The notes under the pieces are model-generated. The model was not told the DNA's origin and made no database searches. It was given only the letters and a program-made list of their open reading frames with translations. DNA of 64,000 nt, taken from positions 11,234 through 75,233 of the forward strand of contig CAKRHW010000005.1 of the NCBI GenBank assembly GCA_934339365.1. The letters are read 5' to 3'. The stretch comes from an uncultured Lachnospiraceae bacterium (GTDB lineage: Bacteria > Bacillota > Clostridia > Lachnospirales > Lachnospiraceae). A program made the translations under genes and the position numbers. Below, piece after piece: positions 35,983-45,410 of the stretch (within the stretch, counting starts at the first letter, position 1; each line of letters starts with the position of its first letter).

Positions 35983-37425
35983 ATGAAAAAGAAACTATTG
36001 ATATTTGGAGCAGCGTTTTGTATAGCAGGTGCAGCACATTCTACAACGGCAATGGCGAAAGAAAATGCCAATGCTATTTCTGTGTCACCATATGAAGCAG
36101 AGCAGGAGAATGAAGATGCAGGAGCAAAGATTAATGCAGCAATTGCAGATGCAGTTACGCTTGGAAATACAGATGTATATCTTCAGGCAGGAAAGTATAA
36201 CATCAAATCAACGATTAAGTTAGTAAGTGGTGTCAATATTATTGCAGATGCCAATGCACAGATTGTAAGAGGTGCGAATGTAGAAGCTGTGACAGCAGAT
36301 ACAGCCTGCAGTGATGTTACGATTTCCGGTGGAAAATGGGATGGAAATAATTTCGCAAAAGAGATGATGGACTTGCGGGGAGACAAGCTGAAATTAGTAA
36401 ACTTTAGTTTATATGGAACTGGATATAAAGGAATTATCTTACGAGGCGGAAATGATGAACTTTACAATTTAGAGGTAAAGAACAATGCAGCATCAGGTGT
36501 ACATTTAGAGGGAACCACAGCACAGGTTTCAAACTGTACATTTTCCGGCAATGGAGAACGTGGAATTGTAATCACAGATAATGCGAATATGAATATGACA
36601 GACTGTCGGGCGTTTGATAATGGAAAGAAACATACCAGCGTGGGACATGGAGTTGGAATCGGAAGAGGTTCTGTTGCAACCATTACCCGTTCCAATATCA
36701 GCCTGAATGAGCAGTGCGGAATTAGTTTAAGTGGTGCTTCAACGGTCAATATGGTTGGTGTAAACACTGTTAACTCTAATGGACGTCATGGAATTGGAAC
36801 AGACAGCAGTGATACGGTGAATGTGTCTGCAGGATCTGAATTTAATTCAAATGGTTATAATGGTATTTCCGTAGGACGTGGAAGCAAAGGAAATATTGAA
36901 GATATTGAGACAAAAAATAATGCAGTCAGTGGTATTTCTGTCAATGCATCTTCTGCAACGATTCGTAATGTAGAAAGTACAGGAAATAAAGGATATGGTG
37001 TGCTGACGAATGCAGCAAAGGTATATATTTATGAGACAGAGATGAGTGGCAATGGAAAAGAAGGTTTATGTGCCAGCACGAAGTCTTATGTATGGGCAAC
37101 CGGATGTGAGTTTAATAATAACAAAATGTTTGGTGTGTTTGCACAGCATGCAGGAACAAAGCTTGTTATTTTAGGAGAGTCTACGTTAAATAATAACACA
37201 AGATCAGGAGCCTGCATTACAACAAAGGCTAAGTTAAGTCTTACTTATAGCACAGTTTCTAAGAATGGATTGATGGGATTATCATTCCATAATGGAGGAA
37301 TTGCCAATAATGTAAGAAAGAATGTGATTAGTTCACATAAAAAGTGTGGTATTTATAGAGATGGTGCTTCTATGAAGAAAGTAAAAGATAATAAGATTAC
37401 AGGAACACCAAAAGCATTTAATTAG
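35983..37425 (+). CDS. Secreted right-handed beta-helix repeat protein
   Basis: A 480-residue exported protein. The start at 35983 follows GAGGAGG; the frame is open from 35932 without such a site. A Sec signal peptide of about 26 residues ends around TAMA before KENA. The remainder is a parallel beta-helix, with short turns each built on patterns like SGVHLEGTTAQVSNCTFSGN, NGERGIVITDNANM and HGVGIGRGS. Such folds occur in polysaccharide lyases, epimerases and adhesins. No lyase active site can be assigned and no anchor is visible. Its place among polymer genes suggests it binds or modifies the surface glycan; that is inference. Confidence 0.85.
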   Translation: MKKKLLIFGAAFCIAGAAHSTTAMAKENANAISVSPYEAEQENEDAGAKINAAIADAVTLGNTDVYLQAGKYNIKSTIKLVSGVNIIADANAQIVRGANVEAVTADTACSDVTISGGKWDGNNFAKEMMDLRGDKLKLVNFSLYGTGYKGIILRGGNDELYNLEVKNNAASGVHLEGTTAQVSNCTFSGNGERGIVITDNANMNMTDCRAFDNGKKHTSVGHGVGIGRGSVATITRSNISLNEQCGISLSGASTVNMVGVNTVNSNGRHGIGTDSSDTVNVSAGSEFNSNGYNGISVGRGSKGNIEDIETKNNAVSGISVNASSATIRNVESTGNKGYGVLTNAAKVYIYETEMSGNGKEGLCASTKSYVWATGCEFNNNKMFGVFAQHAGTKLVILGESTLNNNTRSGACITTKAKLSLTYSTVSKNGLMGLSFHNGGIANNVRKNVISSHKKCGIYRDGASMKKVKDNKITGTPKAFN

Positions 37426-37467
37426 AGGAAGAAAGATTCGATTAGTCATGGAAAGGAAAACAAGAAG

Positions 37468-39111
37468 ATGGATAGAAACCTAAAGGACCTGGTGAAATTC
37501 TCCTACAGAGTTTTGTCAGTAAGAATGAACAAAAGATTTATTAGCTTTTCATTGAAAGGATATTTCATTAATCCAGAAGGGCTTCGCATTGAAAATCCTT
37601 ATATTGCAGTCACGAAGAGCAACCAGTTTCCGGTAGAAATCAACGAATTTAAAAAGAAATTGTCTCCGAAGGATGCATTTTTCAAGAACAAGACAATTCG
37701 AATCAAAGTAAAAACAGAGGATATTGTTTCAGATGAAACAGGAATTAATAATCATATCAGAGTAAAAGCAATGGTGGAGGGAAGAGAACTTCCCTTCAAT
37801 ATTGCTGTACCTGTAAGAAAGAAAAATTTTAATAAAAGATATTATTATGCACCTTTTAAAGGAACGTTTAAAGGAAATTATGCCATTCATTTTCGAAGAG
37901 AAGGAAATGGTGCATTGATTCTGGTGAAACGTCCGAGGGATGAATACGAGAGAACTGCCAGATACCATTTCTTTGAAAACTCATTGGTTTCTGGCTTTTT
38001 GTATGTTGTTGGAAAAACAATACGAAAATTTTCAAAGAAAAGGGTAGCTTTATTCTTTGAAAAAGATTCTTCTAAAGCAGAAGAGGGAGCTTTTGAATTA
38101 TTTGAAAAAGTCAGGGATCATAGCAAGACGCAGGCATATTTTATTATTGATGAAAAGAGTCGTGATTATAGCAGAATTATCGGACAAAAGAATGTGGTAA
38201 GGCGTTACAGTGCAAAATATTACTGGTTGATGTATCGGGTAAATGTATACATAGCGACAGAAGCTCCATCACATTTGAATGTCTTACGTTCGAATAATAA
38301 ATGGTTTAGAAGAATGAATGTCAGCACCAAATTTGTATTCCTGCAGCATGGAGTTACTTATATGAAGTCGCAGAGTAAGAAATCCACATTTGTAAAAGGA
38401 AAAGAAGGGGCAGTGGATTACATTGTGGCAGACAGTGAGAAGGAAAAACAGGTATTGTGCCGGATGCTGAAGGTTCCGGAGAAAAATGTAATTCAGTCGG
38501 GTATGGCAATCTTTAGTAAAATGGATTATCAGAATATTACGCAGTCTTCGAAGGATATTGTAACAATTATGCTGACATGGAAACCATATGAGGAACATGT
38601 TTTTGATTTTAGCAAAACACAGTATTATGCACAGGTTGTACAACTTTACGAGATGCTTAGCAGATATATGCCGGAAGAAAATATTTATTTTGTAGCACAT
38701 CCAAAGGTTGTTCCATTGATAAAAGGAACACGTTTGTATGAGCGGATGTGGAAAAAAACAATTTTTGAGCTTTTGCAGATTACCAAACTTTTGATTACAG
38801 ACTATTCTTCTGTCTGTTATTTGAGTTTTTACCGGGGAGCCGGAGTCATCTTCTATCAGTATGATTTAGAAGAATTTGAACAGTGTGCCGGTAAATTAAT
38901 ACCGGAATCAGAAGAATATATAGGTCCAAGAGTATTTAAAATGGAAGATTTAGAGCATGTGATCGCAGATATTACAGCTGAGAAAACAGTGGATTTATCC
39001 AAGGTTCGAACAGAAGAATATCAGAAACGATTTGATGCAATTGTGGAATTCCACGATGGAAAGAATATAGAGCGTATTTTCCAGGCACTAAAAGAAAAGA
39101 AATTAATCTAA
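37468..39111 (+). CDS. CDP-glycerol glycerophosphotransferase family, copy 5
   Basis: A 547-residue TagF-like enzyme that is the most divergent of the mid-locus group. It lacks the DNGYYFF signature. In its place are FEKDSSKAEEGAFELFEKV and YFIIDEKSRDYSRI. The N-terminal 150 residues are beta-rich. The catalytic part keeps FLQHGVTYMKSQS (about 291), VAHPKVVPL and LITDYSSVCYLSFYRG (about 443). AAAGGA precedes the ATG. Possibly it handles a different acceptor from copies 3, 4 and 6. It lies between the beta-helix gene and copy 6. Confidence 0.86.
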   Translation: MDRNLKDLVKFSYRVLSVRMNKRFISFSLKGYFINPEGLRIENPYIAVTKSNQFPVEINEFKKKLSPKDAFFKNKTIRIKVKTEDIVSDETGINNHIRVKAMVEGRELPFNIAVPVRKKNFNKRYYYAPFKGTFKGNYAIHFRREGNGALILVKRPRDEYERTARYHFFENSLVSGFLYVVGKTIRKFSKKRVALFFEKDSSKAEEGAFELFEKVRDHSKTQAYFIIDEKSRDYSRIIGQKNVVRRYSAKYYWLMYRVNVYIATEAPSHLNVLRSNNKWFRRMNVSTKFVFLQHGVTYMKSQSKKSTFVKGKEGAVDYIVADSEKEKQVLCRMLKVPEKNVIQSGMAIFSKMDYQNITQSSKDIVTIMLTWKPYEEHVFDFSKTQYYAQVVQLYEMLSRYMPEENIYFVAHPKVVPLIKGTRLYERMWKKTIFELLQITKLLITDYSSVCYLSFYRGAGVIFYQYDLEEFEQCAGKLIPESEEYIGPRVFKMEDLEHVIADITAEKTVDLSKVRTEEYQKRFDAIVEFHDGKNIERIFQALKEKKLI

Positions 39112-39160
39112 TGCCATCAGGCAAGAAGAAAACGAGCGAAACGAAAGGTTTGATAGAATT

Positions 39161-41377
39161 ATGGGTAATTACACTATTGATTTAGAGCAGTGTTATTATG
39201 ATAAAAATGAGCGAACATATAATATAGTAAAGATGAAACCAGGCGGAGAGAAAGAAGTACTTTCAGAGCCGGTAGATAAGAAAAATATTGAAGATACGAT
39301 TACGCTGCAAAAAGTATCAGTAGAAGGAACAATGATAACAGTTGCAACAGAAGGTGTGGATTTTGAGAAGATTTCCCAGATGCGGATTCTTATGTTTCAG
39401 CAAAAAGGAGAAGAGTGCATTATTCTTCCGATTCAGCACAGACAGGGAAATCAGATAATATTTTCTGTAGAGGATGCCATAAAGGAACATCTCACCTATA
39501 AGAGAAACAAAACATTTCGTATGTGCTTAGAATACGTACAGGACCAGCAGTATTATCTGAAGGCATTTTTTGATGGCAAAAAAAAGGACCAGATGGCAGA
39601 AGAATGTAAAAAGCATGCAATTAAAGTATTAGAGGAGCATGTAATAGAGCAGGGAATCTGGTTGAAGAATCCAGAAGATGAGACACAGGAATTTGAACAT
39701 ATTGCACTTACGTACATTAATCAGAACGGAAGACTGCAGTTTTGCCTTGCAAGATATGATTACTGGGTGCGAACGAAGCAGTTTTGCAATATGCTGAAGT
39801 TTTCCATGAAGCGTGGAATTGTAAAATTAAAAATACAATTTGATGAGAATGGATATGAATTTAAAAAATTAATCTTTAAATATCGCTACAAGATTGAAGC
39901 GGATGCCAGACAATATGATTTCGAAACAGAAGAAATTTCCTTTGAGAATGGGATACGGACTTTGAAAGCAAAGTTAGATTTGCATCAGGTGGATTTTAGA
40001 AATCTTTATTGGGATGTTAAGGTGGTTCTTTATAATAAGAAGAAAGACAAAGAATATGAACTGCCGTTAAAGCTTGGAGCCTATAAAAAGAAATTTAAGT
40101 CCTTCTTTTTTAAAGATGAATTCCTGACCGGAGATGGGAATTTCCTTTATCCATATGTGGCAGCCGGGGATATTCTGGCATTTCAGTATCGTGAAAAAGG
40201 AAATTATGATACGATGGCATTCCGTTATCGTGAATTGGTGGCAGGAGCACTTTATAAATTATTAAAAGGCTATTGGAAAAAGAAAAATATATATCTTGTA
40301 TATGAAAAATTCTGCATTATGGCACAGGATAATGGATACTATTTCTTCCAATACTGCATGGAACATAATGTGGAACAGCAGCTGCATGGAAAAATTCTTT
40401 ACGTCCTGGATAAAAATTCAAAGGACTATGAAAAAGTTTCAAAGTATAAGGATCATGTTATAGAATTCATGAGTTTGAAGTATATGATTTACCTGTTAGC
40501 GGCAAAGCTGCTGATTAGTACAGATACCAAAATTCATGCATATGCATGGGGAAAGCGATATAGTAAGTTGTTTGGATATGTCAGACAAAAGAAACTGGTA
40601 TTTCTCCAGCATGGTGTGACAGCTTTAAAACGGGTTGATTTCTTATATGGAAAAGGGAAAAAAGGGGGAAGTGATTTGTTTGTAGTCACTTCCGATTATG
40701 AAAAGAAAATTGTATGTGACTATTTTGGATATCCCGCAAGAGAAGTTCCGGTTACCGGTTTTGCAAGATGGGATGTTTTACATGACAAATCCGAAGGATT
40801 AAGAGAAATCCTTGTCATGCCGACATGGAGAAATTACTTAGAGGATCTGTCGGATGAACTTTTCAAAGAAAGTGATTATTATAAGAATTACATGGAGTTT
40901 TTGAATTCCGAACGGTTGAAAACAATCTTAGAAGAATATGACTTACATTTGAATTTTTATCTGCATACAAAGTTTCGGGATTATCTGAAAGAATTTGCAA
41001 TTGCAAATGACAGAATCCGGCTGATTCCATTCGGAGAAGAACCTTTAAATGAGATTATGATGCGCTGTAAAATGCTGATTACCGATTATTCTAGTGTATG
41101 CTGGGACGTATTTTATCAGGATAAACCGGTACTGTTTTATCAATTTGACTTAGATACGTATCTAGAGGCACATGGAAGTTATATGGATATCCGCAAGGAA
41201 ATCTTTGGGGACCGCGTAGAAACATTGCCGCCATTGTATGATTTGATAGAGGAATATGCAAAACAGGATTTTGCTGTAAAACCGGTATTTGAAGAAATGC
41301 GAAAAGGATATTTCAAATATGTGGATGATGATAACAGCAAACGTATTGTTGAGGCAATACAGAAAATGAAACTCTGA
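39161..41377 (+). CDS. CDP-glycerol glycerophosphotransferase family with long N-terminal extension, copy 6
   Basis: A 738-residue protein. About 200 residues not seen in copies 3 and 4 come first, probably one beta-sandwich plus a helical linker. They are followed by the beta-rich domain shared with those copies (about 205-330). Then YEKFCIMAQDNGYYFFQY, FLQHGVTALKRVD (about 482), YLHTKFRDY (Thr after His) and LITDYSSVCWDVFY (about 640). It is strongly similar to copy 3 across the catalytic half, indicating recent duplication. AAGG lies before the ATG. It is the last gene of this transcription block; a new promoter follows. Confidence 0.86.
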   Translation: MGNYTIDLEQCYYDKNERTYNIVKMKPGGEKEVLSEPVDKKNIEDTITLQKVSVEGTMITVATEGVDFEKISQMRILMFQQKGEECIILPIQHRQGNQIIFSVEDAIKEHLTYKRNKTFRMCLEYVQDQQYYLKAFFDGKKKDQMAEECKKHAIKVLEEHVIEQGIWLKNPEDETQEFEHIALTYINQNGRLQFCLARYDYWVRTKQFCNMLKFSMKRGIVKLKIQFDENGYEFKKLIFKYRYKIEADARQYDFETEEISFENGIRTLKAKLDLHQVDFRNLYWDVKVVLYNKKKDKEYELPLKLGAYKKKFKSFFFKDEFLTGDGNFLYPYVAAGDILAFQYREKGNYDTMAFRYRELVAGALYKLLKGYWKKKNIYLVYEKFCIMAQDNGYYFFQYCMEHNVEQQLHGKILYVLDKNSKDYEKVSKYKDHVIEFMSLKYMIYLLAAKLLISTDTKIHAYAWGKRYSKLFGYVRQKKLVFLQHGVTALKRVDFLYGKGKKGGSDLFVVTSDYEKKIVCDYFGYPAREVPVTGFARWDVLHDKSEGLREILVMPTWRNYLEDLSDELFKESDYYKNYMEFLNSERLKTILEEYDLHLNFYLHTKFRDYLKEFAIANDRIRLIPFGEEPLNEIMMRCKMLITDYSSVCWDVFYQDKPVLFYQFDLDTYLEAHGSYMDIRKEIFGDRVETLPPLYDLIEEYAKQDFAVKPVFEEMRKGYFKYVDDDNSKRIVEAIQKMKL

Positions 41378-41436
41378 AATTGTGTGAAAATAAAAAGAAT
41401 GTAAAGAAAATGTAAAAACTTGGAGTTAAATAAATA

Positions 41437-41465
41437 TAGCAATCTGATTCTAAATGTGCTAGAAT
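41437..41465 (+). promoter_or_regulatory. Extended -10 promoter before the LtaS-like gene
   Basis: TAGCAA (41437-41442), 17 bases, TAGAAT (41460-41465) with TGC directly before it. It implies the LtaS-like and second GtrA genes form a separate unit from the preceding operon. Confidence 0.55.
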
Positions 41466-41491
41466 GTCATGTGGCATATATCAGAAACAAC

Positions 41492-41519
41492 AATCGCTTC
41501 TCATTTTTGGGGAGCGATT
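41492..41519 (+). promoter_or_regulatory. Leader hairpin before the LtaS-like gene
   Basis: AATCGCTTCTC (41492-41502) pairs over all 11 positions (two G-T) with GGGGAGCGATT (41509-41519) around the loop ATTTTT. It ends nine bases before AAGGAGG. No T-run follows, so it is not a terminator. It may stabilise the mRNA or influence translation. Confidence 0.45.
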
Positions 41520-41538
41520 ATAAGATAAGGAGGAAAGA

Positions 41539-43593
41539 ATGCTTAAGAGAGTAAAAGCCACTTTCCAAAATAAGGAATTGATGGCAAAGGTACGTAAGGT
41601 AATACAGTACATGATTACGATTTGTCTGTATGTAGCTTTTTTGGCAGATAAAAGCTTATATACAGTTACAAAAAAAGGAGTTACTTATTACGCAAAGAAG
41701 AAATTAATATTTGTAACCGTTGTATTTTTAGCAGTCATGCTCATTATTTACTGGAAGAATACACTCAGTGCACGTGTGAATAAGATCATAGCCTGCGTTT
41801 TGATGGTTGCATCTCCTTTTGCAGTATTTGCAGGAAGCAGATATATTACGAATGCAAGTTTGAAGGAACATGCTGTTTTAGAGACTATGAAGCCATATTC
41901 GATGTGGTTAAACATTTTGATTTTTTCACTGATACTGTTAATTTTTCTTGTAATTACGAATAGCATTAAGGCCGGAACGAGTATTATGGCGATACTTGTT
42001 ACCGTATTTGCAGTAGCAAACTATTTCGTATATCAGTTCAGAGGAATTCCAATTATGGCTTCTGATATTGCAACCATAGGAACTGCAATGAATGTAGCAG
42101 ATGAATATACATTCAGTTTTACCTATCAGATGTTTATTGTAGTCTTTTTGGTATATGGATTTGTATTAGCAATGTGCAAGTTAAAGAACACACGAATCGG
42201 CGGATGGAAGATTCGTACCGGACTTACGATTGTTACAGTAGCAGCCTGTGCATTGTTTATGAATAAGATTGTCTGGTCAACACAGTTAGAAGAACATGGG
42301 GTCATGATTCGTATGTTCCGTCCGATGGACAGTTATCGTAAGTATGGATGTGGAGTTACATTTGTCCGAAGCATTCAGTATTCTACGGTAAGTGAACCGG
42401 ATGGATACAGTTTAGAGGCTGTTCATGCAATTACAGACAAATACAAATCAGGTGCAAATACCACAGAAGAACCGAAAGTAAAACCAAATATTATTTCGAT
42501 TGTGAATGAAACATTTTCGGATATATCTGTATTAGGCGATTTTAAGACAAGTGAGGAAGTACTTCCGTTCTTTAACAGTCTGCAGAAGAACACAATCCGG
42601 GGATGGAGCTATGCATCTATCGTAGGTGGACAGACTGCGAATACAGAATTTGAGTATTTAACAGAGAATTCAATGGCATTTTTACCTGGACAGGCAGTTG
42701 CATTCCAGATGTATGTGAATCACCCAATGGAATCTTTAGCAAGATATATGGATGCATCCGGATATCAGGGGGTAAATGCATTCCATCCATTCTATGGAAA
42801 TAACTACAATCGTCCAAAGGTTTATCCAAATCTTGGATTTAAGAATTTTATTACCAGAGACGATATGGATACCAAAGATTATCATCGTATCAGAACATAT
42901 ATCTCAGATGATTCGGATGTAGACCGCGTGATTAAGGAATACGAGAATGCAAAGAGCAAATCAGATGATCCATACTTTTTGTATAATCTAACCATTCAGA
43001 ATCATAGTCCATATGACCAGGATTTTGACAATTTCAAGACACCGATTACATTAGATGCTGCACATGCTGATCCAGAAGCACAGAGATATCTCAATCTTGT
43101 GCATTATTCAGATCAGGCGTTAGAAAAACTGGTCAAATATTTTGAGAAGCAGACAGAGCCAACGGTGATTGTATTCTTTGGAGATCATCAGCCGAGACTG
43201 ACGAACAACTTCTTATCACTGGTTACGAATGACCAGTTCAAGTCTTGGAATAATGAACAAATGATGCAAAGATATAAAGTACCATTTATTATCTGGGCAA
43301 ACTATGACATTGGAGAAAAGAAGATAGAGGCAACCAGTATGAACTTTATCCAGACGATTCTTCTTGACAGTCTTGGATATAAATTAACAGGTTTCCAGCA
43401 ATTTTTATTAGATTTCCAGAAGCAGGTACCGGTGCTGACTGCGAATGGCTATTATGGTGCAGATGGAAAGTTCTATGAAGTAGAAGACAAGAAATCTCCT
43501 TATTATGAATGGATACACAAATATGAGATTTTGCAGTATAACAATATCTTCGACAAGAAGAATACAGTCAATGAATTTTTCGAGTTGAAATAG
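41539..43593 (+). CDS. LtaS-like phosphoglycerol transferase (sulfatase fold)
   Basis: A 684-residue membrane enzyme with five N-terminal helices and a large outer alkaline-phosphatase/sulfatase domain. It resembles lipoteichoic acid synthase, which takes glycerol-phosphate from phosphatidylglycerol. Active-site features are IVNETFSD (metal Glu, about 320), GGQTANTEFEYLT (nucleophile Thr, about 362) and VFFGDHQPRL (metal Asp/His, about 544). It could polymerise LTA or add phosphoglycerol to the surface glycan. AAGGAGG precedes the ATG, with a hairpin and promoter upstream. The second GtrA gene follows by 18 bases. Confidence 0.9.
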   Translation: MLKRVKATFQNKELMAKVRKVIQYMITICLYVAFLADKSLYTVTKKGVTYYAKKKLIFVTVVFLAVMLIIYWKNTLSARVNKIIACVLMVASPFAVFAGSRYITNASLKEHAVLETMKPYSMWLNILIFSLILLIFLVITNSIKAGTSIMAILVTVFAVANYFVYQFRGIPIMASDIATIGTAMNVADEYTFSFTYQMFIVVFLVYGFVLAMCKLKNTRIGGWKIRTGLTIVTVAACALFMNKIVWSTQLEEHGVMIRMFRPMDSYRKYGCGVTFVRSIQYSTVSEPDGYSLEAVHAITDKYKSGANTTEEPKVKPNIISIVNETFSDISVLGDFKTSEEVLPFFNSLQKNTIRGWSYASIVGGQTANTEFEYLTENSMAFLPGQAVAFQMYVNHPMESLARYMDASGYQGVNAFHPFYGNNYNRPKVYPNLGFKNFITRDDMDTKDYHRIRTYISDDSDVDRVIKEYENAKSKSDDPYFLYNLTIQNHSPYDQDFDNFKTPITLDAAHADPEAQRYLNLVHYSDQALEKLVKYFEKQTEPTVIVFFGDHQPRLTNNFLSLVTNDQFKSWNNEQMMQRYKVPFIIWANYDIGEKKIEATSMNFIQTILLDSLGYKLTGFQQFLLDFQKQVPVLTANGYYGADGKFYEVEDKKSPYYEWIHKYEILQYNNIFDKKNTVNEFFELK

Positions 43594-43611
43594 TGAAGGA
43601 GGGCAGGTTGC

Positions 43612-44133
43612 ATGACTCGCCAAACCAAGAACATTATGTTCAATTTGTTTAAATATATTGTGATTGCTGTATCGAATACAGTATTGTCTTATGCAGTATA
43701 TGCAATCTGTATAAAGCTCGGGCTCCATTATGTGATGGCAAGCATAATGGGGTACATGGTGAGTACATACAGTGCATTTGTATTAAATACGAAGTATGTA
43801 TTTACACCGAAAGGGCAAAAGCCACAATATACCTGGCAGAAAATGATAAGGACTTATATTACCTATGGGTTTACAGGTGTTGTTACTTATAACGCAATGT
43901 TAGTCCTGTGGATTGAGGTATTAGGAATATCAGAATTTGTCGCACCAATGATTAACATTGCAGTGAATTTCCCGATTAATTACCTGATGAATAAATATTG
44001 GTCGTTCCGCACGACGAAGATTACAAGAAGACATCATAGAAATGTAAATCGGGCAAGAATTGACTGGGTGCAGTTAAAAACACAGCTTCAGATGAGAAGA
44101 GAACGTCGTTTAAAAAAACGCAATGCAGCTTAA
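43612..44133 (+). CDS. GtrA family membrane protein, second copy
   Basis: A 173-residue four-helix GtrA protein, likely a flippase for a polyprenyl-phosphate sugar. It shows LFKYIVIAVSNTVLSYAVYA, YVFTPKG between helices 2 and 3 and INIAVNFPINYLMNKYWSF at the end. Compared with the copy at 24105 it has an extra basic C-terminal tail rich in Arg/Lys. GAAGGAGG lies before the ATG. It is co-transcribed with the LtaS-like gene and convergent with a GtrB-like transferase, with which it shares a terminator; that pairing suggests they work together. Confidence 0.88.
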   Translation: MTRQTKNIMFNLFKYIVIAVSNTVLSYAVYAICIKLGLHYVMASIMGYMVSTYSAFVLNTKYVFTPKGQKPQYTWQKMIRTYITYGFTGVVTYNAMLVLWIEVLGISEFVAPMINIAVNFPINYLMNKYWSFRTTKITRRHHRNVNRARIDWVQLKTQLQMRRERRLKKRNAA

Positions 44134-44152
44134 AACTGCATTGCGTTTTTTT
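44115..44152 (+). terminator. Bidirectional terminator between GtrA and GtrB-like genes
   Basis: AAACGCAATGCAG pairs with CTGCATTGCGTTT around CTTAAAA, with T and A runs on both sides. It overlaps the last codons of the GtrA gene. Confidence 0.9.
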
Positions 44153-45101
44153 ATCTGACAATCTCGTCTTTTTTAATATCTAAACCATTTGTAGTCTCTG
44201 AAACAATGTATCTGGGCCGAAGTTTGACTTCTTCATAGATCTTTGCAATATAATAGCCACTGATTCCGATTCCAAACATCAGAATACTTCCGATAAATAA
44301 AAGCAGAATAATGACAGTTGTAAAACCTTCTAAAGAGTGTCCCATAAAGTATTTGCAGAGACTGTAAATACCAAATACGACGGAGAATATAAAAAATACG
44401 ACACCACATCCGGTTACTAACTGCATTGGAAAAGCAGAAAACGATGTAATGTTATTAATGGCATAACGAAGCAAAGACTTAAAGGACCATTTAGATTCTC
44501 CGATTTCACGTTCCTGTACTTCAAATTCTACGTATGTGGTACGGTAACCAATCCAGGAAGAAAGGGCGCGGAAGAAAATGTGTCGTTCCGGAAGAGAGAG
44601 GAACGTATCCACTACTTTCCGGTCTAACAGTTTGAAGTCAGAAGCCCTTGACATATCAATTCCGGTAGAGTTACTGATGATATGATAAAATGTCTTGACA
44701 AACATCTTATGTATCAGGCTTTCGCGTCCACGTGAGGCTTTTACCCCTTCTACGACTTCGAATCCCTCTTCCCAAAGCTTGTACATTTCAATTAAAGTAG
44801 CTGGTGGGTGCTGCAGGTCACAGTCCATGACAGCACAACAGTCGCCATGAGCATGTTCTAAGCCGGCCAGAACAGCTCCTTCTTTTCCAAAGTTTCTAGA
44901 AAAACAGACTCCACGAACATTTGGATTGCGTTTAGATGCTAATACAATCTCCTCCCAGGTATTGTCCTTAGAACCATCGTTTACAAAAATAATCTCATAA
45001 GAAATCTGATGCTCTTCTAGTAAAGAAGAGACAACATCTGCGGTTTTATGAATCATCCCGCCCTCATTATATGCGGGAATTACGACCGATAATAAACTCA
45101 T
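44151..45101 (-). CDS. GtrB-like polyprenyl-phosphate glycosyltransferase (GT2)
   Basis: A 316-residue membrane-bound GT2 of the DPM1/GtrB type that loads a sugar from a nucleotide donor onto polyprenyl phosphate. It has SVVIPAYNEGGMIH, FVNDGSKDNTWEEI, CFSRNFGKEGAVLAGL and VMDCDLQHPP, then the ERHIFFRALSSWIG and GESKWSFKSLLRYA amphipathic region and two C-terminal helices. The start at 45101 has GGAG 11 bases upstream; a GTG four codons earlier is possible. It faces the GtrA gene across a shared terminator. Products would feed GT-C type transferases (DUF2079, YfhO or the 640-residue protein); that is inference. Confidence 0.92.
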   Translation of the reverse strand: MSLLSVVIPAYNEGGMIHKTADVVSSLLEEHQISYEIIFVNDGSKDNTWEEIVLASKRNPNVRGVCFSRNFGKEGAVLAGLEHAHGDCCAVMDCDLQHPPATLIEMYKLWEEGFEVVEGVKASRGRESLIHKMFVKTFYHIISNSTGIDMSRASDFKLLDRKVVDTFLSLPERHIFFRALSSWIGYRTTYVEFEVQEREIGESKWSFKSLLRYAINNITSFSAFPMQLVTGCGVVFFIFSVVFGIYSLCKYFMGHSLEGFTTVIILLLFIGSILMFGIGISGYYIAKIYEEVKLRPRYIVSETTNGLDIKKDEIVR

Positions 45102-45170
45102 TTTGATTTTCACTCCAATCTTGTCATAAGGTATCAAAAAACAAGTGTAATATTAAAACACACTATTTCT

Positions 45171-45199
45171 ATTGTATCTTTTTTAAAAGGAAAAAGCAA
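45171..45199 (-). promoter_or_regulatory. Promoter for the GtrB-like gene
   Basis: On the minus strand, TTGCTT (45199-45194), 17 bases, TACAAT (45176-45171). The surrounding gap 45102-45485 is very AT-rich, and no gene is seen in it. Confidence 0.5.
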
Positions 45200-45410
45200 G
45201 AAAATACATAGAAATTTAGGTTGAGACGATTACATTCTCTATTCATTGTCGAATAAAAAGAAAAAGATTAGAATGTAAATGATAATTTATGATTATTTAA
45301 ACGGAAAAGATTAATATTAAATAAAATGGCAATAGTATAATTTCTTGCTATTTGAAATATTATACAAAATTCGTAAATAAGAAGATAAGTGTAAACAATT
45401 AATTAGCAAT

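Noticed and set aside
36100..37400. DNA-level repeat array or CRISPR-like repeats in the beta-helix gene
   Set aside because: The periodicity is at the protein level (beta-helix coils). The bases vary between turns and there are no conserved repeat/spacer units.
45102..45410. A hidden small gene in the AT-rich gap
   Set aside because: Only a 62-codon minus-strand frame of hydrophobic low-complexity residues is open there (from 45505), without a ribosome site. Promoter elements explain the region better.
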